Shown in pieces: positions 7,461 to 16,522 of a DNA stretch of 64,000 nt. The notes beneath the pieces were generated by a model. The model saw only the letters and a program-made list of their open reading frames with translations. It was not told the DNA's origin and did no database searches. Every line of letters starts with the position of its first letter. The first letter of the stretch is position 1. The translations under genes were made by a program, and so were the position numbers. Origin of the DNA: an uncultured Muribaculaceae bacterium (lineage in GTDB: Bacteria > Bacteroidota > Bacteroidia > Bacteroidales > Muribaculaceae); assembly GCA_910589425.1 (NCBI GenBank), contig CAJUSZ010000005.1:44056-108055 (forward strand), in the 5' to 3' direction.

Positions 7461-9494
7461 ATGGCAACAGGAAAAATCGGGGTTACAACAGAGAACATAT
7501 TCCCCGTCATAAAAAAGTTTCTCTACAGCGACCATGAAATATTTCTGCGCGAACTGGTCAGCAATGCCATCGATGCCACACAGAAACTGAAGACGCTGTC
7601 CGCTTTCGGTGATTTCAAAGGTGAACTCGGGACGCTCGACGTCAGGGTCAGCATCGACAAAGAAGCCGGGACGCTCACCGTCAGCGACCGGGGCATAGGA
7701 ATGGATGCAGCAGACATCGACAAATATATCAACCAGATAGCCTTTTCCGGAGCAGAGGAATTCCTTGCCAAATATAAAGATACGGCAAACAGCATAATCG
7801 GCCACTTCGGTCTCGGATTCTATTCTGCTTTCATGGTATCTGAAAAGGTAGTGATCAGATCACTGTCTTACAAAGAGGGCGCAAAAGCGGTGGAATGGAC
7901 ATGCGACGGATCGCCTGAATATGAGATGAAAGAGATCGATAAAGCCGACAGAGGAACAGAAATAATCCTTTTCATAGACAACGACAGCAAGGAGTTCCTT
8001 GAGCAGGCACGCATTGACACCCTGCTCAAAAAATATTGCCGTTTCCTGCCTGTTCCTGTCATATCCGGCAAGGAACAGGAGTGGAAAGACGGGAAATATG
8101 TGGATTCGGACAAAGACAAGATTGTAAATGCCACAGAACCTCTCTGGACAAAGAAACCGGCGGATCTGACAGACGAGGATTATCTCCGCTTCTATCATGA
8201 GCTGATGCCAGGACAGGAAGACCCGATGTTCTGGATCCACCTCAACGTCGACTATCCTTTTACATTGACCGGCATACTTTATTTCCCGAAAATAAAGAGC
8301 AACATTGATCTTCAGCGCAACAGAATCCAGCTCTACTGCAATCAGGTTTACGTAACCGATCAGGTTGAAGGGGTTGTTCCCGAGTTCATGATGCTCATGC
8401 AGGGTGTGATCGACTCGCCCGACATTCCGCTCAATGTCAGCAGGAGCTATCTCCAGGCTGATTCCCAGGTCAAGAAGATCTCGTCTTACATATCCAAAAA
8501 AGTAGCTGAGAAACTTGACAAGATGTTCACATCAGACCGCAAGGCATACGAACAGAAATGGGACGACATCGAGGTCTTCATAGTCTACGGAATGCTCACT
8601 GATGAAAAATTCTACGACTCTGCAAAAAAATTCTTCCTCCTTAAGAACAGTCAGGGAGAATACTTCACACTCGACGAGTACCGGAAACTGACAGAATCTT
8701 CACAGACTGACAAATCAGGCGAACTGATATGCCTTTACGCCACTGACAAAACATCCCAGTTCTCTTATATCGAGGCTGCCAGGGAGAAAGGTTATGATGT
8801 CCTGATCATGGACGGCCAGCTCGACCAGCATCTTGTGGGTCTGCTTGAAAGCAAACTTGAGAAAACACGTTTCGTGCGTGTGGATTCCGACATTCCCGAA
8901 CGCCTGATAGCCAAAGAGGATCAGACCGAAACCGGACTGACTCCTTTCGAGACCGAAATAGCATCTTCTCTGTTCCGCAGTCGGATTCCTCACGACGATA
9001 ACGCTCAGTTTATAGTCAGCTTCGAGAATGTCCCGGGGTCTTCCGATCCAGCCACAATTGTGCAGAATGAATACATGAGACGCATGAAAGACATGGCTTC
9101 CATGCAACCCGGCGGAGGATTCTACGCACAATTGCCCGACAACTATTCCCTCGTGGTGAACACAGCCCAGAAAGCTGTCAGATCTGTGATTGACAAGGCT
9201 GTTGAAGAACTAAGGCCTGACGTTGAACCGGACTTTGAGGAAATCGAAAATCTCAACAAGGAAATCACCAGCCTGAGAGAAAAGAAAGAATCCACAGACG
9301 ACGAGAAAAACAAGATCTCGGAAAATGAGAAGAAAGTTGCGGATCTGAGAGCCGGCAACGAAAAGAAGATAGCGGAATATGCTTCAACTCAGCCCGTTGT
9401 TCTTCAGATCATAGATCTTGCGCTTCTGCGGGCAAACCTGTTGAAAGGCGAAGCCATGAAACAGTTCATCGCACGATCCATTCAGCTTCTCTGA
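7461..9494 (+). CDS. htpG: Molecular chaperone HtpG (Hsp90)
   Basis: A dimeric ATP-dependent cytosolic chaperone of 677 residues, a little longer than the ~625 of E. coli and usual for Bacteroidetes. The GHKL ATPase domain shows NAIDATQKL (helix with the catalytic Glu just before), DRGIGMD and GHFGLGFYS. The middle and C-terminal dimerisation domains follow. A charged segment at about 590-630, rich in Glu and Lys, probably forms a coiled coil. It is followed by terminator-like hairpins and then trxA. Confidence 0.95.
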   Translation: MATGKIGVTTENIFPVIKKFLYSDHEIFLRELVSNAIDATQKLKTLSAFGDFKGELGTLDVRVSIDKEAGTLTVSDRGIGMDAADIDKYINQIAFSGAEEFLAKYKDTANSIIGHFGLGFYSAFMVSEKVVIRSLSYKEGAKAVEWTCDGSPEYEMKEIDKADRGTEIILFIDNDSKEFLEQARIDTLLKKYCRFLPVPVISGKEQEWKDGKYVDSDKDKIVNATEPLWTKKPADLTDEDYLRFYHELMPGQEDPMFWIHLNVDYPFTLTGILYFPKIKSNIDLQRNRIQLYCNQVYVTDQVEGVVPEFMMLMQGVIDSPDIPLNVSRSYLQADSQVKKISSYISKKVAEKLDKMFTSDRKAYEQKWDDIEVFIVYGMLTDEKFYDSAKKFFLLKNSQGEYFTLDEYRKLTESSQTDKSGELICLYATDKTSQFSYIEAAREKGYDVLIMDGQLDQHLVGLLESKLEKTRFVRVDSDIPERLIAKEDQTETGLTPFETEIASSLFRSRIPHDDNAQFIVSFENVPGSSDPATIVQNEYMRRMKDMASMQPGGGFYAQLPDNYSLVVNTAQKAVRSVIDKAVEELRPDVEPDFEEIENLNKEITSLREKKESTDDEKNKISENEKKVADLRAGNEKKIAEYASTQPVVLQIIDLALLRANLLKGEAMKQFIARSIQLL

Positions 9495-9511
9495 CCATCA
9501 GCGGATGCCTG

Positions 9512-9570
9512 AAACGTTCTAACGTTTTTTATATTAATTCGCGTGCCGGAAAACTTTCCGACACGCGAAT
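9512..9570 (+). terminator. Tandem terminator hairpins after htpG
   Basis: A small hairpin at 9512-9527 (AAACG/CGTTT arms) is followed by more T. A second, 15-bp hairpin with one mismatch lies at 9537-9551 with 9556-9570. Together they separate htpG from trxA. Confidence 0.65.
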
Positions 9571-9612
9571 ATGTTTGTTCTATAAACGAATTTTTAAACA
9601 CAAAACAGATTC

Positions 9613-9906
9613 ATGGAAAAATTTGAAGATATTATAAATTCAGAGAAGCCTGTACTCATCGACTTCTTTGCCACATGGTGCGGGCCATGCAAAATGATGC
9701 ATCCCATTCTTGAGGAACTTCATGGGAAAATAGGCGACAAGGCAAGAATAATCACTATCGACATCGACAGGAACCAACAGCTTGCCGATGCCTACAATGT
9801 GAAATCTGTGCCCACTCTGATGATATTCAAAAAAGGGGAACTGCTGTGGCGCCAGAGCGGCGTGCATTCAGCAGCAGATCTCGAGGATATTATCTCGAAG
9901 TTTTAA
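9613..9906 (+). CDS. trxA: Thioredoxin
   Basis: A 97-residue single-domain thioredoxin with the redox-active WCGPC motif near residues 22-26 and the cis-Pro in VPTLMIF. There is no signal peptide, so it is cytoplasmic. It would reduce disulfides in target proteins using thioredoxin reductase, which is not in the window. It is slightly short compared with E. coli TrxA (108 residues), lacking part of the N-terminal strand. A strong hairpin follows. Confidence 0.92.
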   Translation: MEKFEDIINSEKPVLIDFFATWCGPCKMMHPILEELHGKIGDKARIITIDIDRNQQLADAYNVKSVPTLMIFKKGELLWRQSGVHSAADLEDIISKF

Positions 9907-9924
9907 GAGCTTGCGGAGACTTAG

Positions 9925-9966
9925 ATTACCGGGGACTGTGGTGTTATTTCCACAGTCCCCGGTAAT
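9925..9966. terminator. Bidirectional terminator between trxA and the UDG-like gene
   Basis: A perfect 17-bp inverted repeat (9925-9941 with 9950-9966, 8-base loop) lies 18 bp after trxA and 31 bp after the convergent gene. There is no long T run on either side, but the symmetry and position suit a shared terminator. Confidence 0.75.
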
Positions 9967-9997
9967 TATAACACAAAATGAAGTCTGCCTACAGAAT

Positions 9998-10621
9998 TCA
10001 GTTTGCCGAGACGGCGCTGTCTGAAAGGAGCAGTCTGGAATACATCTCAGCTTTCTTATCAATACTCAAAGGATATGCCCTTGAACTCGACGGCATCCGC
10101 CAATGCCTGAAGCTGCGCGTAGATCCGTCGGAAAGAAGCAGTTCGCATTCCATATACTGGCCGGTAGGCGGTATCGCGGTTCCGGTGATGGCTGCAACGA
10201 CGGAAGCTGCTTTCTCTCCGGTGGTAGCCACATCCCTGCATTCGGGCAGCTCGACAAGCACAGACTTCAGATCGATATGACTCTTTATAGACAGATGTTT
10301 ATCGGCTGCATTCCCCTTTTCCCTGACTATCTCGCGTCCGGTGTCGCTCAAGGCGATACCTTTTGAGATAAGGAAACTCTTGAGTTCGGCAAGATGGAAT
10401 GTCTTGTGAGCAGCATCTACGAAATGGTCTTTGTCATTAAAATATACCAATCCGAAAATCCGCCACATGTCATTTATAAAGTTAGGATAGTAGAAATCCA
10501 TCGACCAGCGCTTTTTCGACGGGGGAAAAGTGCCGCACATCAATATTTTCGCCCCCCTTGGGAAGAATGGCTCAAGCGGATGGGTTTCCATCATATCCGG
10601 CGATCTGTTTTCGTGTTCCAT
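9998..10621 (-). CDS. Uracil-DNA glycosylase-family protein
   Basis: A 207-residue protein resembling the Bacteroidetes branch of the UDG superfamily. The GTFPPSKKRWSMDFYYPN segment carries the motif-1-like loop, and HWRMPSSSRAYP resembles the DNA-intercalation loop. Activity on uracil, hypoxanthine or another base cannot be deduced. The start may be the Met at residue 10 or 11 (METHPLEPF). It begins 40 bp after the flavodiiron gene on the same strand, which may link it to oxidative DNA damage. Confidence 0.75.
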   Translation of the reverse strand: MEHENRSPDMMETHPLEPFFPRGAKILMCGTFPPSKKRWSMDFYYPNFINDMWRIFGLVYFNDKDHFVDAAHKTFHLAELKSFLISKGIALSDTGREIVREKGNAADKHLSIKSHIDLKSVLVELPECRDVATTGEKAASVVAAITGTAIPPTGQYMECELLLSDGSTRSFRHWRMPSSSRAYPLSIDKKAEMYSRLLLSDSAVSAN

Positions 10622-10661
10622 TTTTTACTTCGGGACAACATGCCCTGACACAGAATTCCCT

Positions 10662-11873
10662 TTATTGGCTTGCCCCGGAACGGGCAGCCCTCAATGCCTC
10701 GACAAAATCCTTGGCAAACTTCTCAACCTCCCTGCGCATATCTGAATCGAGAGATTGCTTGACGTCCAACGAGGCCACCACCGGAAGCTTCATCTGCTCG
10801 GCATATCTCTGCTCCTCTTTCAACGCTGCCGATGCCCACGTGAACGAACCGAAAAGAGCCAGAGTCTTTCCTTTTATCTCCCTTGTCTGCATCGCCTTCA
10901 TGAACGAATCCACAGCCGGGAAAAGCGTCATCGAATACGTGGGCGCTCCCACTATAAGGCCATCATACCTGAATGCTTCGGAAATAAGATAACTGAGATT
11001 CTCCTTTCCTGCGTTCAGCACACGTATATGCCTCTCGCCTCTCTCTGCCAGGGCCATTGCAATAGCCTCGGCTACCGCTTCAGTGTTGCCATACATCGAG
11101 GCATAGACTATTGTCGTGCCAGGCTCGGATATATTTTGGCTAAGACGGGAATATATATCCATGATATCCTGCAATCTGTCGTGCCACACCGGTCCGTGGG
11201 TAGGACAAACATATTTGATATCAAGCGGAAGAACCTTTTTCATTGCCCGCTCTACAAAACGTCCGTATTTGCCGACAATGTTGCTGTAATATCTATATGC
11301 CTCGCACAAATAGATGTCTGTTTCCATTTCATAGTCCACCACTCCGCCGTTAAGCGCGCCGAATGTGCCGAGAGCGTCTCCTGTGAATATGACTTTCCTC
11401 TCCGGCACATACGTCATCATGGTTTCGGGCCAATGCACCATTGGAGTTAGAAAAAACTTTAGAGAAATCGACCCGAGCGATATGGAATCGCCATCAGCCA
11501 CCTCGACAAACCGGTCGGGATCCACAATGTGGTAAAAACCACCTATCATCGATATTGTCTGCCGGTTGCCTACAATCTTCATCTGAGGGTAACGCGATGC
11601 AAGCAATGGGATCGATCCGCTGTGATCCGGTTCCATGTGGTTGACAATCAGAAAATCCAACGTTTTTCCCTCAAGGATCATGTCAAGATGTTCAAACAAG
11701 ACGTTGGCCTCACCCAGTTCAACGGTGTCGATCAGAGCCGTCTTCTGGTCCCTTACAACATAGGAATTGTAACTGACACCATAAGGAAGCGGCCATAAAG
11801 ACTCAAAACGGTCAGTTGTGCGGTCGTTTACACCGGCATAAACGATGCCGGAAGTAATCTGACGGGTATTCAT
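10662..11873 (-). CDS. Flavodiiron protein (FprA-type A flavoprotein)
   Basis: A cytoplasmic enzyme that reduces O2 to water and/or NO to N2O, protecting anaerobes. The N-terminal metallo-beta-lactamase-like domain carries the diiron ligands: HMEPDH, VHWPETMM, FTGDALG and HGPVWH. The C-terminal flavodoxin domain (from about residue 255) begins with the FMN loop SMYGNTEAVA and also has GAPTYS. The 403-residue length is the two-domain class. It is divergent from aqpZ and upstream of the UDG-like gene. Confidence 0.93.
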   Translation of the reverse strand: MNTRQITSGIVYAGVNDRTTDRFESLWPLPYGVSYNSYVVRDQKTALIDTVELGEANVLFEHLDMILEGKTLDFLIVNHMEPDHSGSIPLLASRYPQMKIVGNRQTISMIGGFYHIVDPDRFVEVADGDSISLGSISLKFFLTPMVHWPETMMTYVPERKVIFTGDALGTFGALNGGVVDYEMETDIYLCEAYRYYSNIVGKYGRFVERAMKKVLPLDIKYVCPTHGPVWHDRLQDIMDIYSRLSQNISEPGTTIVYASMYGNTEAVAEAIAMALAERGERHIRVLNAGKENLSYLISEAFRYDGLIVGAPTYSMTLFPAVDSFMKAMQTREIKGKTLALFGSFTWASAALKEEQRYAEQMKLPVVASLDVKQSLDSDMRREVEKFAKDFVEALRAARSGASQ

Positions 11874-11906
11874 GACTGTATCTTCGGTTTTTATAAAATA
11901 TGGTTA

Positions 11907-11939
11907 CAAAACTACAACGTGCGCAACTCCATTATCAAT
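11907..11939 (-). promoter_or_regulatory. Promoter of the flavodiiron gene
   Basis: On the minus strand a TAGTTTTG -7 box (11914-11907) lies 21 bases after ATTG (11939-11936), a one-mismatch -33 element. The leader would be about 30 nt. Confidence 0.55.
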
Positions 11940-12029
11940 ATGTCATTATCCGAAAAAACTCCTGACGGAGTGAACAAATCATGGTGGATCAAGCGTTTAA
12001 AAACTAAAACAATTCTTAAATTTGTTATT

Positions 12030-12761
12030 ATGAAAAAATATTTAGCTGAATTTTTCGGCACAATGTTCCTTATCCTGCTCGCCTGCGGAAGCGCTGTGCT
12101 TGCCGGACCGAAAATCGGGGTGCTTGGAATCGGCCTCTGCTTCGGGCTTGTTCTTCTTGCATTGTGCTATACAATCGGAGGGATTTCAGGTTGCCACGTC
12201 AATCCGGCCGTGTCTCTGGGAGTCTATCTAACTGACAAGAATTTCTCCGGCAAGGATCTGTGCGGATATATCATCGCCCAGCTACTCGGAGCAGCCGTGG
12301 GAGCGGCGTTTCTTTTCTGGCTGATGGACTTCGGGCTGTTCGGACTCGACGGCATCTATCAGTTTGGAGGAATCACCGAGGGCATCGGCTACACAGGAAA
12401 GACATCATGGCTCGCCACAAATGTGCTTCAGCCCGGAGCAACGTGGCAGATGGCGCTCCTGTCGGAATGCCTGCTCACTTTCTTCTTTGTATTTGTTGTG
12501 CTTGGAGCAACATCCAAATACGGCAATTCTTCGGCTGCCGGCGCGGCCATAGGTCTTGCGCTGGGTCTGGTCAACATTGTGGGGATACCCGTGGACAATT
12601 GCTCTGTCAATCCAGCACGCTCTTTCGGACCGGCGATTTTCGGACCAAACGCATGGCCTGATTTCTGGATCATGGTCGTCGGGCCTCTCGCCGGCGCTGT
12701 GATAGCCGCTATCGTATGGAAAGGGATCGCTTCTTATCGCACTCAGCCTGTAAATGAATAA
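12030..12761 (+). CDS. aqpZ: Aquaporin Z-type water channel
   Basis: An inner-membrane MIP channel of 243 residues. The two pore-lining NPA loops are visible as HVNPAVSLG and SVNPARSFGPA, with six membrane helices around them. The narrow-filter Arg follows the second NPA, as in water-selective channels. The start MKKYLAEFFGT is chosen because the upstream in-frame extension is Lys-rich and unlike the family. A TAAATTTG box at 12017-12024 lies only five bases before this ATG, so the transcript could be almost leaderless. Confidence 0.93.
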   Translation: MKKYLAEFFGTMFLILLACGSAVLAGPKIGVLGIGLCFGLVLLALCYTIGGISGCHVNPAVSLGVYLTDKNFSGKDLCGYIIAQLLGAAVGAAFLFWLMDFGLFGLDGIYQFGGITEGIGYTGKTSWLATNVLQPGATWQMALLSECLLTFFFVFVVLGATSKYGNSSAAGAAIGLALGLVNIVGIPVDNCSVNPARSFGPAIFGPNAWPDFWIMVVGPLAGAVIAAIVWKGIASYRTQPVNE

Positions 12762-12817
12762 AACAGAATCGTTCGTTAACAATATAACGTCAAATCGTTC
12801 ATTCTCCCGGCATCCAC

Positions 12818-12848
12818 TTGGATGCATGGGAGAATTGTTGTAACTTTG
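12818..12848 (+). promoter_or_regulatory. Promoter of pgk
   Basis: TTG (12818-12820), a 20-base spacer and TAACTTTG (12841-12848) match the Bacteroidetes consensus. The start codon is about 45 nt beyond the expected start site. Confidence 0.75.
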
Positions 12849-12897
12849 CATCATCAAGAATCTGACAGAAATTTCAAAATTTTGTAAACATATCAAC

Positions 12898-14154
12898 ATG
12901 GCTAAAATCGAGAATTACAACTTCGCAGGAAAGAAAGCTATAGTAAGAGTGGACTTCAATGTTCCCCTTGACGAGAATGGAAACATCACGGACGACACAC
13001 GTATCCGCGGCGCACTGCCTACACTGAAAAAAATACTTGATGATGGCGGAAGCCTGATTCTTATGTCCCACATGGGAAAACCCAAAGGCAAAGTCAATCC
13101 GAAACTTTCGCTGCTTCAGATAAAGGATGCTGTGGCAAAGGCTCTCGGTCGCGATGTCATATTTGCCCCGGACTGCGCCAAAGCCCAGGACGCGGCAAAG
13201 GATTTGAAACCCGGAGAAGTGCTTCTGCTTGAAAACCTGCGTTTCTATCCGGAGGAGGAAGGCAAGCCTGTCGGCATTGACAAAGCCGATCCGGCGTATG
13301 CCGAGGCTGCAAAAGAGATGAAAGCGCGCCAGAAAGAATTCGCAAAGATTCTCGCATCATACGCGGACGTATACGTGAACGACGCGTTCGGAACCGCCCA
13401 CCGCAAACATGCGTCGACAGCTGTCATAGCCGATTATTTCGACCAGCAGGACAAAATGCTCGGTTTCCTCATGGAAAAGGAAGTCCAGGCCGTAGACAAC
13501 ATCCTCAAGGATATCAAGCGTCCCTTCACCGCTATTATGGGAGGATCGAAAGTGTCTACCAAAATCGGCATTATCGAGAACCTGATGGACAAGGTTGACA
13601 ACCTCATCCTCTGCGGAGGCATGACCTATACATTTGCCAAGGCACAGGGTGGCAACATCGGCAACTCGATCTGCGAGGAAGACAAGCTCGATCTCGCGCT
13701 CGATATCATGAAAAAGGCCAAAGAGAAAGGTGTCAACCTTGTGCTTGGATCAGATTGCGTGGCAGCCGACTCATTCTCCAACGACGCCAAGACACAGATC
13801 TGCTCCGCCATGGAAATCCCTGAAGGATGGATGGGATTGGATGCCGGCCCGGATTCATCTATCCAGTTCAGAGACGTCATTCTTCCGGCCAAGACTATAC
13901 TTTGGAACGGCCCGGCTGGAGTATTCGAGTTCGAAAATTTCGACAAAGGATCGCGCGCAATCGCGGATGCGATAGCTGAAGCCACGGCAAAGGGAGCCTT
14001 CTCTCTTGTAGGCGGAGGAGACAGCGTGGCATGTGTGAATAAATTCGGACTCTCCGACAGCGTATCCTATGTCAGCACCGGAGGCGGAGCGCTTCTCGAA
14101 GCAATAGAAGGAAAAACTCTTCCCGGCATTGCTGCTATAAAAGGAGAAAAATAA
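12898..14154 (+). CDS. pgk: Phosphoglycerate kinase
   Basis: This glycolytic enzyme transfers phosphate from 1,3-bisphosphoglycerate to ADP. The 418-residue length is normal. The N-terminal RVDFNVPLD, the GGSKVSTKI segment and the C-terminal GGGDSVACVNKFG nucleotide and hinge motifs are present. It has its own promoter and a following hairpin, so it is probably monocistronic. Confidence 0.97.
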   Translation: MAKIENYNFAGKKAIVRVDFNVPLDENGNITDDTRIRGALPTLKKILDDGGSLILMSHMGKPKGKVNPKLSLLQIKDAVAKALGRDVIFAPDCAKAQDAAKDLKPGEVLLLENLRFYPEEEGKPVGIDKADPAYAEAAKEMKARQKEFAKILASYADVYVNDAFGTAHRKHASTAVIADYFDQQDKMLGFLMEKEVQAVDNILKDIKRPFTAIMGGSKVSTKIGIIENLMDKVDNLILCGGMTYTFAKAQGGNIGNSICEEDKLDLALDIMKKAKEKGVNLVLGSDCVAADSFSNDAKTQICSAMEIPEGWMGLDAGPDSSIQFRDVILPAKTILWNGPAGVFEFENFDKGSRAIADAIAEATAKGAFSLVGGGDSVACVNKFGLSDSVSYVSTGGGALLEAIEGKTLPGIAAIKGEK

Positions 14155-14181
14155 CCCAATCCTTATCAAAGATAGACAACA

Positions 14182-14220
14182 TGGGCGTCCTGACGGTTTC
14201 AATAACTGACGGGACGCCCA
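14182..14220 (+). terminator. Hairpin after pgk
   Basis: A perfect 9-bp stem (14182-14190 with 14212-14220) lies 28 bp after the pgk stop. The loop contains a further small inverted repeat. No long T run follows. Confidence 0.55.
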
Positions 14221-14358
14221 CATTTAATAGATATTCAAATATATACCCAATCCATCGACAGGCCACCCCATGATAAACAGGGGACACTTCAAAAAAACTG
14301 CTGCACAACATATAAATGGGAGGGCTCTAAAAATTCTGTTAAAAAATAGCCTCTTAAA

Positions 14359-14389
14359 TGTTGACTTTTTCAAAATAAATTGTAATTTT
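14359..14389 (+). promoter_or_regulatory. Promoter for a long leader or small RNA
   Basis: GTTG (14359-14362), a 19-base spacer and TAATTTTG (14382-14389) fit the Bacteroidetes promoter consensus. No start codon of a recognisable gene follows for about 480 bases. Confidence 0.6.
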
Positions 14390-14494
14390 GCATTGTCAAA
14401 ATTGATTTTCAACCCAAGTGACAAGCCAATGCGCGTGAGCAACCCAATACCGCAAACTTTAAACGATTGGCAATTAGAGTTCTGACAATTGACA

Positions 14495-14526
14495 ACCGCA
14501 TCCAGACAGAAAAATCTGGCTGCGGT
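14495..14526 (+). ncRNA. Stable hairpin within a candidate leader or small RNA
   Basis: Arms ACCGCATCCAGA (14495-14506) and 14515-14526 pair with one mismatch around an 8-base A-rich loop. It lies about 100 nt after the expected start from the 14359-14389 promoter. The outer limits of any RNA are not determined. Confidence 0.3.
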
Positions 14527-14874
14527 ATCGGCAGCATGTCCGGCACAAAGGCACACTTAGATATCTGAAAATCAAAAATGGCAAAACAAACTGGATATAA
14601 GAAAGAGTTCTTTTTCACGTTTTATGATTAGATTGAGTCCAATGTATCCATATTGGTTCTGGCAGAAACTGAACGGTTTTGAAAACAGACAGTCAAATCA
14701 GAAAATATTTTCAGGCAGGCGATATTGAGGCATACGAAAAGTCAGGCCGTCCGGGTCAAGACATTTCCGACACCGAAAATGCGGGATTCAACACCAATGC
14801 CTGCCAAATCTAACTCGGAAGAAAAACTGAAAAAATATAATTTTAAACAAACAAACAACACAAACAGACACATT

Positions 14875-15726
14875 ATGGACACTCAGAATCCAAAGCCCCA
14901 GGCACCGAAGCCTGCTGCTGCAAGAATCAAGAAAGAGGAGAAAATCAGCAATGTTCGCGGCATCCGCAACGCATTCCTTGTGATTATCGCCTGTGCAATC
15001 TGCGGCGTTTGCATCTACCTCTTCGGAATGGGCTACTCCGGCAACTTCGAAGGCGGCGACACAGCCAACCATCCCCTCAACCTCGCCGGCACAGTCTACA
15101 AAGGCGGTTTCATCGTGCCTATTCTGATGACCCTGCTTCTCACCGTGATCGTACTTTCCATCGAACGTTGGATCGCAATCAGCTCCGCTTCCGGCAAAGG
15201 CAACACAACTAAGTTCGTCGCTGACATCAAGGCTGACCTCGCTGCCAACCGCATCGACGCAGCTATGGACCGCTGCCGCAAGCAGAAAGGCTCTGTAGCA
15301 TCTGTAGTCTACAACACACTCGTTAAATATAAAGAGATGGATCAGAACACTGTTCTCAGCAAAGAGCAGAAACTCACCACTCTCCGCAACGAGGTTGAAG
15401 AAGCCACAGCGCTCGAGATGCCTTCTCTCTCCCAGAACCTCCCCATCGTGGCAACTCTCACCACACTCGGTACACTTGTCGGTCTTCTCGGAACCGTAAT
15501 GGGTATGATCAAATCATTCCAGGCTCTCGCCGCTTCCGGCTCACCTGACTCAACCGAACTCTCCACCGGTATCTCCGAGGCACTTGTGAACACTGCCTTT
15601 GGTATCGCAACTGGTGCATTCGCTGTAATCTCATACAACTTCTTCACCAACAAAATCGACAACCTCACCTACGCTATCGACGAAATCGGTTTCTCAATCG
15701 TAGCAACTTTCGCTGCAACTCACTAA
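14875..15726 (+). CDS. exbB: ExbB/TolQ/MotA-family proton channel subunit
   Basis: The inner-membrane proton-channel subunit that powers TonB. At 283 residues it has a basic N-terminal extension, a first helix at about 28-50, a second at about 78-100 and the paired C-terminal helices with the conserved LGTLVGLLGTVMGMI and GISEALVNTAFGI segments. The start MDTQNPKPQ is preferred over the upstream frame because the preceding residues look like translated leader. It is first of four genes ending in tonB and probably supplies receptors such as the one at 29855. Confidence 0.92.
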   Translation: MDTQNPKPQAPKPAAARIKKEEKISNVRGIRNAFLVIIACAICGVCIYLFGMGYSGNFEGGDTANHPLNLAGTVYKGGFIVPILMTLLLTVIVLSIERWIAISSASGKGNTTKFVADIKADLAANRIDAAMDRCRKQKGSVASVVYNTLVKYKEMDQNTVLSKEQKLTTLRNEVEEATALEMPSLSQNLPIVATLTTLGTLVGLLGTVMGMIKSFQALAASGSPDSTELSTGISEALVNTAFGIATGAFAVISYNFFTNKIDNLTYAIDEIGFSIVATFAATH

Positions 15727-15797
15727 TTTGCCACAGGCCAGATTAAGAGCTAACAGCAAAATAATTTCTAACAAACCGAATTAAGTTAATAGCTAAT

Positions 15798-16520
15798 ATG
15801 GGAAGAGTAAAAATTGCAAGAAAATCCACATTCATCGACATGACGGCGATGAGTGACGTGACCGTGCTGCTGCTTACCTTCTTCATGTTGACTTCCACAT
15901 TCCTCGCCAAAGAACCCGCCACAGTTATCACACCGCCCTCCGTTTCGGAAGAAAAGGTGCAGGAGACAAACTACGTGCAGATTCTTGTCAGTCCCGAGGG
16001 AAAGGTCTGGCTTACGATGAACAACGACACATCCGCAAAATGGTCCAACGAGAAAATGCGCATGGCGTTGCTTGACAAAGTAAGCGAGATTTACAATGAG
16101 TCGCATAAGAACAAAGTGGAGTTCACTCCTCAGCAGAAGGTTACTTTCAGCAAACTCGGCGCGTTTGGCGTGCCTCTCGCCCAGATGGGGAAATTCCTTG
16201 ATCTTGCAGGCAACTCGACGACTTCCACCCAGGCAGACAAATGGCTGATGGGAGAAAGCGAGGATCCCTCTCAGATCACCGGTATCCCTATCGACGACAA
16301 TAAGGACGAGGCCCGCCCCAACGAGTTCCAGATGTGGATGAAGGCTCTCCGCCAGACCGACAATGAAACCCTTGCACAGGGAATCAAAGACGGCACGGGA
16401 GTGGCTATCAAAGCGGACGTCAATACCAACTACGGCACAATGCACCGCGTGATGGACAACCTTCAGACGATCCACATGAACAAGTTCACTTTATTGACAG
16501 CACTTAAAGCAGGAGAATAA
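15798..16520 (+). CDS. exbD: ExbD/TolR-family protein, first copy
   Basis: An inner-membrane partner of ExbB with one N-terminal helix and a periplasmic domain. The helix contains MSDVTVLLLTFFM with the proton-carrying Asp at residue 20. The chain is 240 residues against about 140 for E. coli ExbD, so the periplasmic part carries an insertion (about 95-185). It is 2 bp upstream of a second, different exbD, implying translational coupling and perhaps a mixed ExbD dimer. Confidence 0.9.
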   Translation: MGRVKIARKSTFIDMTAMSDVTVLLLTFFMLTSTFLAKEPATVITPPSVSEEKVQETNYVQILVSPEGKVWLTMNNDTSAKWSNEKMRMALLDKVSEIYNESHKNKVEFTPQQKVTFSKLGAFGVPLAQMGKFLDLAGNSTTSTQADKWLMGESEDPSQITGIPIDDNKDEARPNEFQMWMKALRQTDNETLAQGIKDGTGVAIKADVNTNYGTMHRVMDNLQTIHMNKFTLLTALKAGE

Positions 16521-16522
16521 CA

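Larger units (their letters stand above)
14221..14874. other. Long intergenic region or leader before exbB
   Basis: About 650 bp without a supported gene. It holds a consensus-like promoter at 14359-14389, about 480 bp upstream of exbB, and a stable hairpin at 14495-14526. The rest is AT-rich and without clear reading frames. It could be a long regulatory leader of the exb operon or contain a small RNA gene. The in-frame extension of the exbB reading frame back to 14725 is not convincing protein. Confidence 0.5.

Noticed and set aside
14270..14618. Short open frames in the pgk-exbB gap
   Set aside because: They overlap one another on both strands and coincide with a hairpin and a promoter; no coding signal is evident.
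14725..14874. N-terminal extension of the exbB frame by 50 codons
   Set aside because: The extension is polar and lacks family resemblance; the internal ATG at 14875 gives the expected ExbB N terminus.
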